Shown: positions 20,971 to 39,078 of the stretch, piece by piece
Position numbering within the stretch: position 1 is the first letter of the stretch
Layout of the letters: every line of letters begins with the position of its first letter
From: Antennarius striatus
Taxonomy: Eukaryota; Chordata; Actinopteri; Lophiiformes; Antennariidae
Assembly: GCF_040054535.1 (NCBI RefSeq)
Contig: NC_090781.1
Coordinates: 13,537,982-13,601,981 of the forward strand
Reading direction: 5' to 3'
DNA length: 64,000 nucleotides
Translations under genes and position numbers: made by a program
The notes under the pieces: generated by a model
What the model saw: the letters and a program-made list of their open reading frames with translations, nothing else
What the model was told of the DNA's origin: nothing
Databases searched by the model: none

Positions 20971-22319
20971 AACAGATCAAGGACTGCTTTTTATGACAAA
21001 TTCAGACATTCAAATTCTGTCTGTCTGTCCTTAAAAAAATGCTCTTGAGCTTGAGGTCACAAACTGATGGCTGGATTTTATCCCTCAGGATTTTCTGCTG
21101 GAGAGCAGAATTCATGGACCCATCAATTACTGTACAGTAAGTTGTCCAAGTCGTGAAGTTGCGATGCGGTCCCACACCATCACACATAAATATCATGTTT
21201 ATGTGTTGGTGTAAGGTTTTTATGGACTACTGGGTTAGTTTTACACCAGATGTAACGTGAGCTGATATTGTTGATTCAGTGCGTCTAAGTTCTATTTTGT
21301 GGTGGATTTTTGTACTTGGTTGATTTCTGTATTTGAAGTGAACATCTGAATTTGTCATGTAATGTAGATGAAGCTGTTTGCCTGTATGTGTTTTTAGATG
21401 ATACCGTGCATTACATTTTCATGGCTACTACAGGCACCGTCTCTACAGTAAGGCTGGAGTCAGTAGCCAGTAATTTAATTTTTACATAAAACAGAAGGAA
21501 GCCGCTAGTATAAAAACAATAAGAAGAACCAACTTGGACCAGAATAAAAACCACACAGCAAAGCCACATCTTACCAGCAAGCACACAATCTGGATCCTAC
21601 TTGGGGAAATAAAAATAACAGTGGAGTGTTTTGCAGTGAGCTGTCAGACAGTCCAGAAGAATGTTCTTCAGTGAATGTGTACTTCATTAAAACATGTGAC
21701 ACTTTTGTATGAATTGATGTCATTATTGACATGACATTATTAGAATCACTCTAAACAAAATTAGAAACCTCACTTCATAATCTTATGATAGACTGTAATC
21801 ACTATACAACTAGGACTGTATCTGAAGTGCAGAGCTAGAATCCTCTGTCTCCCAGAATGTGAACATCATTACACGGAGGATTGTTGTCCTGTTGATGACA
21901 TAAACACTACACTTTAATCACAGGTGTCTCAAGAGTCATTGTGAAGGATTCATGATTCGAATGTAAGTGTTTACAACTCAGGAAGCCTCTGGTTTTGACT
22001 TGTTGATCCCTAAACACTCGTCTTCTGCAGGGTATTATTTTGTTCCTCTTGCAGCTCATTGTGTAATCAATTTGCTGGTACATTAATCTCTCACCTCCTG
22101 AGAAAACCTCCCCCATCCACTTTCTCTCCCTCTCTCTCTCCCTTTCTCACTCTCCTTCTGTTTCATTCCTTCATCCTCTTGGTTTGTCTCTCCTGTCTAA
22201 ACAGACAGACCAGCAGATCAGATATATCAGACCAAAGCATCTCTGAGGATGTACACGATGACACTTTTTTCAAGCGTAATCACTGAATCATTCCTCCTTA
22301 TTCGAATTGTGAGTGTGTG

Positions 22320-22442
<123 letters not shown>

Positions 22443-23547
22443 TGTATGCATTTATGTAAACATGTTGTGTTGTTTGGGGTTGATGTCTGACGTATGAGTG
22501 TGTGTGGGTGTGTTTGTGAATCTCATGCTAAGCTCTTTTCATTTTGATTGTCGTGTACTTTGAGCATTCCTCTCCTTATGTTAGATAAATAATTCAGGCG
22601 CCCAGAGGAAGAGAAAGGACAGGGAGCATTCATGGAAAAACAGTCAAGAGCCCCAACTTCCTCCATCTACACTGTATTGTTTTTTTCATGGAAAACAAAC
22701 TGCATTTCCACCTAGGTGATGCATAAACCCAAGCCCTGCTGCAGCAAACAATCACACAAGTCATCCCTCATCTGCTGTGTGCAGTCCAAACGGGAGACCG
22801 GGCTGCTGCATTTGCATTTTTGCCCAAAGTGCTTGGCACACAACAGAATCTCTTGTCAGGCCTTCTCAGTAACAAGGATGACAAATCACATCCCTCTAAA
22901 ATACCGATATCCCTCTGGGCTGGTTCACAACAAAAAAACACAAGTATTGGGAAAGAAGCACCCTGGGCATATATGTTTTGAATATATGAAGCGTATAAAT
23001 TAAACTGAGGCCGGCCACACAGATTCAAGAAGTCATAACAATAATTACATTTACGAACTCCACAGTAATGTTGTTTTCCCTCCTCAGAGAGTATTGGATT
23101 AGCTGTGTTTTCTCTATTGAGCTATTCACCACCTCAGGCTTAATCCTTACCCCTCCACACCCACTCCCCCCACCCCTTCTCCTCCTTCTTCATCTATCCT
23201 TACATTTACCATTGCTGCTCTGATGTTGCTGCCACAGCGCTCACAACAGGAGAAATCAAAAACGCACTTATAATTTCTTTATTTTATGTAACTACAGTTC
23301 ATTTCTTCTAAAAATGTTGGAACTGAACTTAATAACAAGTCCAAAACCTCTGATTGTGCTGTAAAGGTGGTATGCATAGGATGGCTGCAGTGTTTGAGTC
23401 TGTCATCTCATTGCAAGGAGGCCAGAACATTTTGACCTAAGAGTCATCTCTATCCCCAGTTAGCTCATTATTTTCAAATCGGCTTGTAGAAAACCAGAGG
23501 AGATAAGAGTCTTATGACACCTCCCACATCAGACAGTATGTACAGCA

Positions 23548-23549
23548 TG

Positions 23550-23609
<60 letters not shown>

Positions 23610-23614
23610 CACAC
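23548..23614. repeat. (CA)n microsatellite
   Basis: An interrupted CA run (one cg interruption), intergenic. Confidence 0.95.
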
Positions 23615-24686
23615 AAGGTGACACAAGTAAAGGGCAGGAGTGACTTGTTGGTTATTCCAACAGTCACTCCTGCTAAACAAAATGTAGGTGATCCATCTGA
23701 TGATTTAAAGAACCATGATGACAAACTGCCTCGGATCTTAATCGTCTTTGGAAAGTGATCACCATTATTGTTTTTAAAACAATCAAATTCAGATCATTTC
23801 TATCGATTATGGGATGACCACATGCCGAACTTCCAGAATGGATTGGTGAACCTGAATTTGTGTATGTGAATATGTGAGGGGATTTTTGTGTCTTTAGAAT
23901 TGTGAATGTAACTATGCGATATCCTGGGATTTTGATGCCTCAATCTACTAAAGTGTTGGTCGCCCTTTTACATGTTTGTCCCCCTTTTACCCTTTTACAT
24001 GTAAGCATGTAAAGCATGTAAAAGGGTGTTCATGTAAAATGTTAGAATGAAGTTGTGTGTTTGGACATAGAACACGCAGGTGAAACAAGCTGTTATGACA
24101 TAATGGTATCAGAGACAGAAAACGTTGCCTTGTTACCTTGTTTTATCAACATCAATCTGAAGGAACCAAACCATGTACTAATCTCATACAGGAGGGAGGG
24201 GAGAGAAAACACATGATGGGACGGGTTGTTGACTGCAGACAGCACATCGATCCTTGCTTCACCGTGAACCGACTGCCTTCTTGCCATTCTGACAAGACAA
24301 ATGGACCTTGGAGAAATGGGAGGCTTTGCAGCTGTGCTGGCCCACTGAAAAGAACCAAACAACAAGAACAACAACAAAAAATAGCCGAAAGGTTAAACCG
24401 TTTCTGGGGGAGGGGGGATTCTAGCTGAGAGCAGCGCACCTCATTAAATACTCAGGGTAAGCCCTGTGGATTTTATTGATTGCTGGTGTCCAGTGATGCC
24501 TGAGCTTTATCCCACGCACACTCCCATGAAAGAGGCAAAATGAGCACAAGTCTGAGGAGGGAATGAAAATATCTTGAGTGTATTTCTGACGTGATCTTAA
24601 TGTGGGCTGGCCCGGATGGTGAAACTGGGTCACAGGGTGACTCTTTACTGGAGGGCATCTCACCGCTCTGATACAGGCTGATACAA

Positions 24687-24689
<3 letters not shown>

Positions 24690-24744
<55 letters not shown>
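24690..24744. repeat. (CA)n microsatellite
   Basis: A CA run with an aaa interruption, intergenic. Confidence 0.95.
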
Positions 24745-24745
<1 letters not shown>

Positions 24746-25239
24746 TCACAAAGCCACCTCCCTCAGTTTTTTGTTCTGTTTTGTGCTCCTCATGCAGAAA
24801 GACCTTCATCTCATGCTTGAACCTTGGTACATCCTCAGTGCTTCTATACAGCTTGTCCAGAATCGTAAACCAAACACACATTTGTTTCACCAAGGTTAAC
24901 CTTAAACCCTCAGCTACATCCCTTAGTCCTAATTCCAATCCTTAAAACCCCAAATCACTCTTCTAATCCTCTTAAAAAAAGTACGAAAAAAGGCAAATTG
25001 TCCTCACTTTCCAAAATGAGGACTCTGGAATAATTAGAATATAACGCACTCTTGCTCTGGCCCTGAACTAACAGGATTTAGGACCCAGCGTTGATGAGGT
25101 GGCAGAGCTGAGGGGCTGCACAGGGAGAGGAGAGAGAGAGAGAGAAAGAAAGAGGGGGGATGAGGAGGAGGAAGGAGAGATCACAGGAATTGTATTTGGA
25201 GAGTCAGAGGAAAGCTGAGAAAAGTTGACAGCGTGTGAA

Positions 25240-25607
25240 ATGCGCTGCATCCGCAGTGAGGATTAACGAACCGACCTCCTGTGTGCGCAGAGGAGCGCAG
25301 GACGCGGCGCGTCCTCGGCAGAGAATAAGGGGCTCCACGGGGGCAGCAGACGCGTCTGCACGAAACGATGAGGGGCTGGCGACAACTTTGATTTACACTC
25401 TCTAAGTCGGCCATCACGTCAGTGGATACACACACACAGCTGGCATCTAGACATGGAATTACACACACTTATCTGTACATGCCTACGCTAAAAGCAAGAC
25501 AGTCAGTGGAACAGCGGGGCGCAGCGTTCAGTCCCGTGGACGTGGGGCCGGGACACCGGGTCCCCCCCTCCCCCGTTTGTTCAGGACAGGACGGAGTCGG
25601 GATTGCG
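25240..25607 (+). promoter_or_regulatory. tmem91: CpG-rich probable promoter and untranslated first exon of tmem91
   Basis: This is the most CpG-dense stretch between the two flanking genes (clusters around 25285-25365 and 25515-25600). It ends in a good donor, GATTGCG followed by GTGAGAAAA at 25608. The tmem91 coding exon at 33086 starts with an acceptor and 34 untranslated bases, so an upstream noncoding exon is expected. Position and donor make this the best candidate; the exact start site is unknown. Confidence 0.5.
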
Positions 25608-25899
25608 GTGAGAAAATAAAATATAACATCACGTGTTCAGAGATTATTGATTGATTGATTTTTTTTTCTCTTTCTCTTCTGTGAATTTTCAGTCATCCCC
25701 ACCCCCACTCGTGTCTTTGCATCTCGATATGTGATTAGTTGTGGCTTTTAAAATAACAAACATGATGAAATGTTGGTTAATGAAACAAAAGCAGACTATG
25801 TGCAGCTATTCCTTTGTAGGTTTCTGTCGGCCTGCCTGCAAAATAAGAATACCTCCTGGTGGATCAGTCTAAAACTAAACATGTTTTACCAGTACATGC

Positions 25900-25949
<50 letters not shown>

Positions 25950-25950
25950 C

Positions 25951-25990
<40 letters not shown>

Positions 25991-25995
25991 AATGC

Positions 25996-26028
<33 letters not shown>
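25900..26028. repeat. (ATT)n trinucleotide repeat with two small interruptions
   Basis: ATT units broken by aatgct and aataatgct. Intronic if 25.6 kb is the tmem91 first exon. Confidence 0.95.
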
Positions 26029-26029
<1 letters not shown>

Positions 26030-26381
26030 AACTACATCTAGTGCGATGAAAGCGCAGTAATATGTGCTCTTTTTAGTTCTACTCTTTGTCTTTGACTACA
26101 TCATAGCTGGCGTTTAGTTGTTTGTATTTTTAATAGATAGATTTTTAATAAATTTACAACAGTGGGACAAACAAGGAAACATAAAAATCATCCACGTTAC
26201 AAATATTGTACTTGTTAAAGTAATAATACTTGGTTGTCGGATGGTCCATGAGGAAGTCCCTGATTATTAAACATGGTGCCAAAATCCCCACCATTCGGGT
26301 AACCTTAACCCTAAAACGAAGTCTGCTTTGAGCTGCTGGAAAAAATGTTTTCAGAGGATTAGTAGAAGAATCTTACTGTTT

Positions 26382-26466
26382 AATGTATGTATGTATGTAT
26401 GTATGTATGTATGTATGTATGTATGTATGTATGTATGTATGTATGTATGTATGAATGTATGTGTGT
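26382..26466. repeat. (ATGT)n tetranucleotide repeat
   Basis: About 19 ATGT units with one aatg variant, grading into GT. Confidence 0.95.
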
Positions 26467-29015
26467 GTGTTTGTTTGTGCATTCCATTTTCCCACACTCC
26501 CACATTTAGGTCTTAAAACATGCTGTAATTTTTACTTGGTTATGTGGAAGAGCACGTTCTACTACAGTATTTAAGTTTGACTTTCATATAATTTAAAATT
26601 TATCTGAGTAAATCTTGCATTTTAAGTGAATTTCTGTTGTGACATGAAATCTTTCAATTATTGATTTTTTTAAAAAGCTTTTGTGGATCATGATTTAAAA
26701 ATTGAGGCTGTGATCAGTGAGTGAAAGAAATTCAGTTGCTGTTCTTAAATAAGGATATCCAGAATAATATCACCTCCTGCACACACCAGAGGTTGAAAGC
26801 CCTCCAATTTCCACTATTAATCAAACTGAAAGGTGATTTCTTGCTATTTTCTCTGTATTTCTGAGGTTTTATAATAATGACGAGTCTCTTTGGAGTAGAA
26901 CGGCTCCGGCAGCAGAGCAACCCTGTTTTACAAAAAATGTTCATAGAACAGTTTACAGCCACATAACAAGCCTGTTATTTGAAAACCATCACATATTTAT
27001 GCAGCAGTGACCTCAGACAACCTGACACATCCTCATCCCTTCACAACATTGTTAGATACGTTCAGATATTTGAAGAAAATAATTTGTCAATCCTCCAGAA
27101 TGTGATGACATGTTTAAATCTGAATATGTAACAGGAACAGTCTGAGAAAGGGGATTTGAGAAAACAGGTATCTCTTTCTCTCTTTCTTCCTGCCTATGTG
27201 TGTTTATTAGTGAGACATTATAGGGAGACACAATAAACATCATTACTCATGTAAAGATCTGCTAGAGGCTGATTATCTTATCGGGCTCATTTCTGCATGC
27301 AGAGCAGAGACTTTAAGTCTAAAATTAATCCAACCCAAGGTATAAAGTTTGGGGTTTTTTTGTCACTTTTATGCTGCACACACATAGAACATATAAAGGT
27401 TTGAACAAAAATTATATTTAGATATTTATATGTACATTATTACAATATATGCAGTGCTCCATGTCATATATTTGAATGTGGACTGCAGACAATGTGTTAA
27501 GGTGTCTCACAGCCTGCAGAAAGTAGCTGTTCTATTGTCTGGGGGCACAGCAGTGGATATTTCTGTATCACTTGTCAAATGTAATCACCTGCTGTACAGT
27601 CCTGCTGCTCATCTCATGCCAGTTTGTAATGTTTTCTGGTAGAGATGCATCTACTGTAAAAGACTGGCTCTTCAGGAGCCCAGGGAGATAGCCTGCCTGG
27701 TGCCACACAAAATTGTTTCCTGAAAACAAGGTTAAGGGGAACCAATCAAAATGCTGATGTCATCCATATTTCAAACCCATTACACTGTGCAATCAAGAGG
27801 ACTTGATAATGGTATGTTTAGAAATGTTAAGCTGTTACTGAAATATCCCGAATAAACAGTTGGGGCCGTAGATGTAGGTGAGGGAGGAGGTTGGCTGTTT
27901 CGTTGTTCTTGATCTACTGAAGAGCCCGTTTCTTGTTACACACTAGATGTGGATCTTAAACAGGCGGGAACACTCTTGTGAGTGTGATATGGTAAAAATG
28001 TCAGTAATGACATTCTCTGATGTTTTGAGTTCTTTGTCACTGTGTTTTCAAGCCCTGCAGTAAACGTCTAGTCACTCTCAGCAGGATTTGTCTTATGTTT
28101 ACTGTGGAGATCCTCTTTAGGTGAGTCGATTTAACAGCTGACTCTGTTGAGGAGGTCAGAGTAAGCATGAAAGGAGTCAAACTCATCTGGCACCTGTGTC
28201 CTATCACATGGGACATGTCATCTTTGCCTCTCTGATCCTTTTCATCTGAACAAAGGTCTGGGTAAAGCACTCACCACTCATCCAGGCAGGCTTTCTGGAT
28301 GGTGAATGATTTTATAGTTTGGATGTCCAGAGAGTCAGGAGACGGGACTGTTTTTGAGCTCTTTTTTATGTTCTAAGCCAATTCCATGACCTACCTAACT
28401 CATCCTCTGATTGGCTCAGTATGACTTCAACATTTATCATTCTATTAGCTATTAGTGAGGGGCTATGTAAGCTAAGCTGTAACTTATTTTCCCCATGGAG
28501 AAATTGTTTCTCAGCATCTGACCCATGCCAGAGGAGCCATGGACAGCTCTCATGATGCTGACAGTCAAATGGGATTCAGTGTTCTTGTTTAAGGATACAT
28601 TGACATGTGAACTAGGAACCTGGCGGGTCGAGTCTTTTAAATTCTTAAACTTTTACTTATCTCTTGATAGGATTTATCACATAAAACCCTGAACATGTCA
28701 AAAAGTACCACAGGAATGTCCACAAACAGTGCTGCCAGTACATCCCTTATGCATGTAAACTCTAAAGAATGAATGTGGTAGCAGATATAAATGTCGCTGA
28801 TGCACATGTAATGTGCACATATGACTGCACAAACAATAAATAATGTCAGCTATGTCAAGTCCCTGTTCAGTGTGTCCCATGTGTGTTCACTAATGTAAAG
28901 AAGAACACTGAGTACAACACTACAGAGATGCTGGATCCATTTGCAACATACTGCTGATTGTCACTTCTCAGGCCTCATTGCACACCAACACCAGCTGTGC
29001 AAAATGAGTATGTGT

Positions 29016-29128
<113 letters not shown>

Positions 29129-29865
29129 CAGATTGAATTCAAGTGTGATGTGTATGGTTGTGTAGGTGAGCAGATAGGAAGCAGGGCATGGAGAAATGGT
29201 TTATTTAGGGGCAAAATGATGCAAGGCTGCAAAGGACGAGGATGACGGGGGATGGGGCTTTGGAGTTAGGCACACCGCGGACTGATTAATGAGCACACAC
29301 AGACACACATACACATTCTACTCAGGGAGATTCAAGCAAACCCACTGTCCACGTGACTGCACTCATTTGCTGTTATGGAGTAATTCTGTGGAAATTATCC
29401 GTCCTTTGCAGTCTAATGCGACAGTAACACATCCCTACTGGAAGGCACTGCAGCCCTGGAAATATCCCATCCAGTTATTATTAAGATGAGCAGAGGAACA
29501 ATACTGAAATGGCAAATTAGCCTCTGCTTCATTTGTCCTGCAGTGAGCTCTCCACTCCATGGTGAATTTGTTTCCATAGGAACATGATGTTACTTTGGGC
29601 TTCACAAACTGCGCAAAGCACGTTACCTTGCCACCATGTCTTGCTTATCTTTTTTACTTAGTTTCCTCTCTGCTCTTGTCACTCACTACACACAGAAAAG
29701 GAAGAAGGAGGGAATGTGTGAAAAGGGTCCTGAAATGAAATCAATAGAACCATTTATCCACCACTTGGGTTTTCAGATTTTTGTCTGACAGATCTTAAAG
29801 CCTGTTCCAGTCTCATCATCTGACATCATTAGAGCATGCCAACGTTTGTAACTCCGATATCTACA

Positions 29866-29868
<3 letters not shown>

Positions 29869-29944
<76 letters not shown>
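29869..29944. repeat. (GT)n microsatellite
   Basis: About 37 GT units. Confidence 0.97.
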
Positions 29945-29945
<1 letters not shown>

Positions 29946-32900
29946 CTAAAAGACAAGTGAAAGAGTAGCTGGAAATTGATATGAGTCATCAGCAATACTT
30001 TGGCGACGGGGATTGAAAGCAGTTTCCCTTTGGCTGCAATTCCATGTCTGAAGAACGAGCTCTATTTTCATGTAGCATAGACTGAATCAATCAGAAGAAG
30101 AGAGCTAGAAGTAATGGAGGCAGTTGAGGGGAATATGTAATTGTGTATGATTGTGACAAAGCTCCATACTAGAGAGGAAAGGTAGAGAGTAGAAAAGCTC
30201 TTGTTAAAGTGTTGGTGGTGATTTGTACCGACGTCCTTGCAAAATACCCTTACCAGACTGGATGTTTTATGAGTGTCGCAGAATCAGAAAAGGAGGCTGG
30301 CTTTTAATACAGCTGACAGAAGTCTTTTTTATGGTGGATGAGCAGAGGTGCAGGAGAGAGGGAGAGTGGGTGTAATAATGCTGAGTGCCTCTCTCCTGGA
30401 ATGAAGCTGCAGTGGTTGGGAGGGAGCAGAAGAGAGAGGGAAGGCTAGTAAAGTGCTACAAATATTAGCAAGTGTGAGAACAACCCCCCCCCCACACACA
30501 CACACACACACCACATGTCCACCTTTGTGTTTGTGTGTGAGATGAGGAGGAGATAGTTTGCTCAAACGGTACGTCAGTGTCGAGCGATCGCTCTACTTGT
30601 TCAGTATGAGATGCACAAGGCCTCCATACGGAGGTGTGTGAAGAGGAGGGGAACAGAGGGGCTTTGCACGATGAAGCATTATCAGTGCACAGAACAGAAT
30701 GCAGCCCTCAGCACCACGCCGGGCCAAAACACAACAAATTATTACATTTTTTTCCTGTGCTGTGCAACAATGCATGCAACATTGAGTTATTGAGCTGATC
30801 TGGAGTCTGTGAAGCACTCTCTCATGCAGAATGAATACTTACTGATGAGATATTCTTTAGTTTTCTGTAATGACAGTCCTTGTCTCCTGGGAGGAAAAGA
30901 ATACAACATACAGTAATTAATACACAATGCTGATATTTCATTCACCTCTCATTATTATTAATCAGCTCACAGAGACATTTCTCCATCACTCAGTTATGTG
31001 TTAATTTGAGACACTGTTTTCTCAGTTTGGAATGCATGAAGTCAGTCAATTTGATTTTGTCAGCAATTATTTATTTAACGCACTTGGTGCATTAATGTTT
31101 TAAGTCACTTGCCATTTCCTTGTCATAAGGTAATAAGGTTGACATATGTCCAGCCCTCCATCCATTCACTAAGCAGATTATCTGTACAGGCTGGAGCCTA
31201 TCCCTGTTTGCAGTTGTGGAGAGACTGGGAACAAACAATGAAGTTTTACATTTTCACAAAAAGAAGTTATCATTAAAATCAAATAGCAGTTACTATTTTC
31301 CGATATTTGTGATAAAGAACATTAAGATTAGGAACATTAGGGCTCCTGAGGAAAAGTAAAATAACCTAATCTTTTCAATTTTATCTGTTTAATCAGGAAA
31401 AACAGCATTACAGCAAATGGGTATAAATAATCTAATTTTCGTTTGTGCTGGCTCTCTGTACTGTAGTCATCAGTGTATATTCAGCAAAGTTGACTATTTA
31501 GTTGCTTTTATTCACAGATTTTTTTGGTCTGTTGTGAACAAGTTTGGACCATTTTTGTGTTTTATTCTATATGTAGGATTCTGCCTTCACAGCTGGTCTG
31601 ACACAAGAGTAAATACCAACATGTGTTGTCCTGGTAAAATAAACTAAACAACAAAATAACATGGAGCCTGGCTCATAAAAGCTACACTCGAACAAGGAGA
31701 TTCATATTTGTGGCACCGATGTATTGAAATTATGATTGAAATTCAAATTTATGCTGAAAGACAGTTTGAGGTGACAGATTGAGGTGAACATGTTGGGTTC
31801 AGTTTTTAACTTTTTGGGGGTTTTTTGTTTGCGCTAAAATGCTTTCAGAGCTGAAAATTTGGGATAAATCGGCACAAAAGTGATCTTAAAGGTTAATTCA
31901 TGGGACTTTATGTAAGTAATCAGCAGAAATTATTTTCTTCAGTAACAATTTGAGCCTCAGTGACAGGATGCACAGACAGTCAGAGCTGAACTGTTCAATC
32001 TGAATAATTTTGGTGACCTTGTCCTTCTTTCAACAGACCTCATCGCCCTCATCAGAGAGCCTGATAGGGAGCTTCTTGACACCTGAATGAAAAAGTGGAC
32101 CCGGTGCATTCAAAATACATGTCCTAAAGAAGCATCACAGGAAATCTACATTGGAGGACTTTTTCCACTTCCTGCAGCAACAGCGGAGACCCAGGCATGT
32201 TGGCAGACACACTGACCTGCAGATGTTCACTATAGGATTCTATTTCTAGAGCCTCATTGCTTTTACAGATTAACTGCCCTCAAATATGGCCCCAATCCGT
32301 TCATTGTGTCACTATTTTGACTTCTGCTAGAGGTTGTGTGTGTTCAGGCATTAAAACAACCCACTGTAGGTCCAGTCATTTGGCCTGAGGGCTTTGGCTC
32401 GTTTTTAAAAAGCAGTAATTTCTCCAGATTGCTGTGATGGTAGAGAACATGCAGCTGCTTGTCACAACAGCATAAAAGCCTTTTTAAAATTCTCCCTACA
32501 TTCCTTTTTTAGCTCACAAATCATTGAACATTTCCACCCAGAGACAAAAGGAAAGATCAGTGTCCAAAGCTTTCACACTGAAACCACTTCCAGGGTAAAT
32601 CAGATTGAAATCCCATTACTCAGTATTTTCATTTGCCTGTCTGCAGCTAATAAAGGTTCTTCATCATCTGAATTAACATTTCCATCTTATATGAGAGCGA
32701 ATGCGTCCAACATTATCATATTCGTGATCACTGACTCATTCAGTCATGTGAAATAAGACATAAGAGGCAAATCCTGAGCCATCAAGCTCAAGGCAAACGG
32801 TACAAGAGCAGGATCATGAATCTTCTTATGCAAATTCAACACATTTAACACACCAGAGAAGACTCTACTGTCACACTTCAGATTGTCGTAATCATTGTAT

Positions 32901-33119
32901 GCGTTGTTGGCCTCTGGTCCAAGGCCTATAATAAAAGAAAAAATTAAAGAATAGGATTAAAGATGGATTATCACTGAAACACTAAACCCAGCAAAGCAGC
33001 TGTCTTTGTATAAACCCATTGGACACTCTTCAGGAAGCCGCTCTGCAGACCGATTTGTAGATTACCTTTGGTTGTTTTAATGCAGTGGCCTCTTATGTGG
33101 ATGGTATTAAAAGTCAGAG

Positions 33120-36948
<3,829 letters not shown>

Positions 36949-38543
36949 CGACAACTCCTCTGCAAGGATCCACACAAAAAGAACAAGCCTCTCGTACACT
37001 TCATGAATATCACCACACGCCAATGTTTCACCTATAAATGTGAAATAATCAGTGTTTGTTTCCCCTCTTCCATCTGCAGTCATGTTTTATCTGCACCAAA
37101 CTGGGAAGGCAGTGAATTGACAGTCAATCTAAAAACAGGAGCTGGCATCTAGATTGTGATCATTTCTAATTGGATATGAAGGGAACACAGTTCAAAACAC
37201 CTTTTTTCACACGTGAAGAAAAAAAGGAACACAATAACACTCTGATTCTATAAATGTGATTTAATATGTCACTTGAGGACTTAATTTATCCACCATACTT
37301 TAAATGTGTTGTAGCCATCATCATATGTTTAAATCTTTACTGTAGTTGAACCAGTCCGGTACACAATGCAGATGTTATCACAGTCACAATAACAATGACT
37401 TATGAGGAGCTGAAAGTGAATACGTGGCCTCCTCTGCCTGGGAGGAGCAGTATGATGGGAGGCTGCAGATGTATGGCAAGGTCATGACAAGGACACGGCA
37501 GCATCAGAATCCTGATGGAGCTGGATAGGGGAGGGCCCCCACCAGAACTGTCGCTCCTAGGGTAAAGACTGGTGAGTTTAAGAGCTTTATTCAAAAAAAC
37601 AAAAACAGAACACTACATATACGCAGGAACAGAGGAAATAACCCTTAATTTGTTGCTGCTCTTCGGGGCAAAGAACCCACAGGGAAACACGGCACACATG
37701 TGAACCCATCCTGATTTCAGTCAGCAGCATTCAGTGTATTCCTGCATAAAAGATCGATTGTGCTTTGTTTATGCCAAACTGAAGTATCCTTATGTAGACA
37801 CTGTAAATTAAAAATATACATTAGTGCCATTATATAAGAAATAAATGCAAGCAATTCAGGACTTTTCAAAGGAAACACAAGGTCACAATTAAATGTGGTT
37901 TCTGTTTGCATGCAGGATACAAACCTGTGAGGAAAAAGTGCCATAAACGCAGAAAGTACTCTAAACCTTTCATCAGATATTCCTTGAATAGAAGCGAGCA
38001 AGCTGCCAGCCTGCTCCTCAAATGTAGAAACTCCTATTTCCTCCTCCTGGACAAAATTTTAAAATTGTTTATTTAAACTGTGTAAACAAACATGACAACA
38101 CTTTGTTTAGAAGAGCATAATTTTAAAATCATTACTACATTAAAAAAATGTCTAACCAGACATCTAGTGCTCAGACAAGTGAGGCATGAGTCAGCAAGGT
38201 CTCCATTTCATTCAACAGAAACCTGCATGGTGAGTTTGCAGTTTGTCGTGTACAAACCCGATCAGGCTGACATCACTTCCATTTGTTCCTGATTTACTGC
38301 AGCTTTTATGAGAGAAATCTCCAGAACAGTTGGAGATTAAATGTGCCATTAAGAAAACTGGGAAAAAGGGAAGTCCGAGAAAATATTTATAACAATTGCT
38401 GTGAGGTGAAAATTGAGTTTTTCTATTTGCATATAGTTTTTATAGAGTCCACAGCCAAATGCAATTAAAAGTACATACATTTGTTTTTCTACAAACCAGA
38501 GTTGTATTGCGATAATGTATTATGATCACGGGACACGATGTGA
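36949..38543 (+). other. tmem91: tmem91 3'UTR and downstream sequence
   Basis: No coding frame is recognised. An AATAAA occurs at 37840-37845 and could end the transcript. It is convergent with exosc5. Confidence 0.45.
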
Positions 38544-38614
38544 CTAATCCTCGTCGGCTGCACTGGGTTCACTCACGATGCTGAACAGTTCTGACAGCCC
38601 TGAAGCATCTGATC
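38544..38614 (-). other. Orphan terminal-exon-like segment
   Basis: On the minus strand a cttcatttacag acceptor is followed by 23 open codons (SDASGLSELFSIVSEPSAADED) and TAG. The acidic C-terminus and clean acceptor look exonic, but no partner exon was found and exosc5 already has a complete last exon with a poly(A) signal upstream of this point. It could be an unannotated gene end, an alternative exon or chance. Confidence 0.25.
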
Positions 38615-39013
38615 CTGTAAATGAAGAGATATGCCCTTTGTTTGTTTGTTTGTTGTTATGATAGCAGTTTTACCAGTTAGTGATTTCTATGTAGGTTCTT
38701 TATGTGCATTGCCTTCACCGATATTACTGTCCTGACACGGGCTCTCCAAAGCTTTAGTTCATTTTGTATCACTTGTATAGAAAACTGGACAATTTGTTTG
38801 AGTGGATTTAAGGTTAAAAATGTGGCAAAGGAGATTTGTACAAGAGGTAAGTTATTTCCCATATTTACATGTAAATATCAGAGCAAAAAAAATAAATGAA
38901 TCCCAATAAATGCACATGTTTGGCTGGTAATCGTCCCTCCTTTTACACCCTGACTCTACTCTCTCAGTTACCACAGAAGTGAAGCAAATTCAGACCAAGT
39001 GGTTTCTACAAAT

Positions 39014-39019
39014 TTTATT
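39014..39019 (-). terminator. exosc5: exosc5 poly(A) signal
   Basis: AATAAA on the minus strand, about 60 bases after the exosc5 stop codon. Confidence 0.7.
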
Positions 39020-39078
39020 ATGGTATCAGCACCAGTGTACAATACAAAATACAAGACTAGAATTCAGTGTTTCTTATA

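Noticed and set aside
25770-26060. Poly-Leu / poly-Ile frames
   Set aside because: Translations of the (ATT)n microsatellite.
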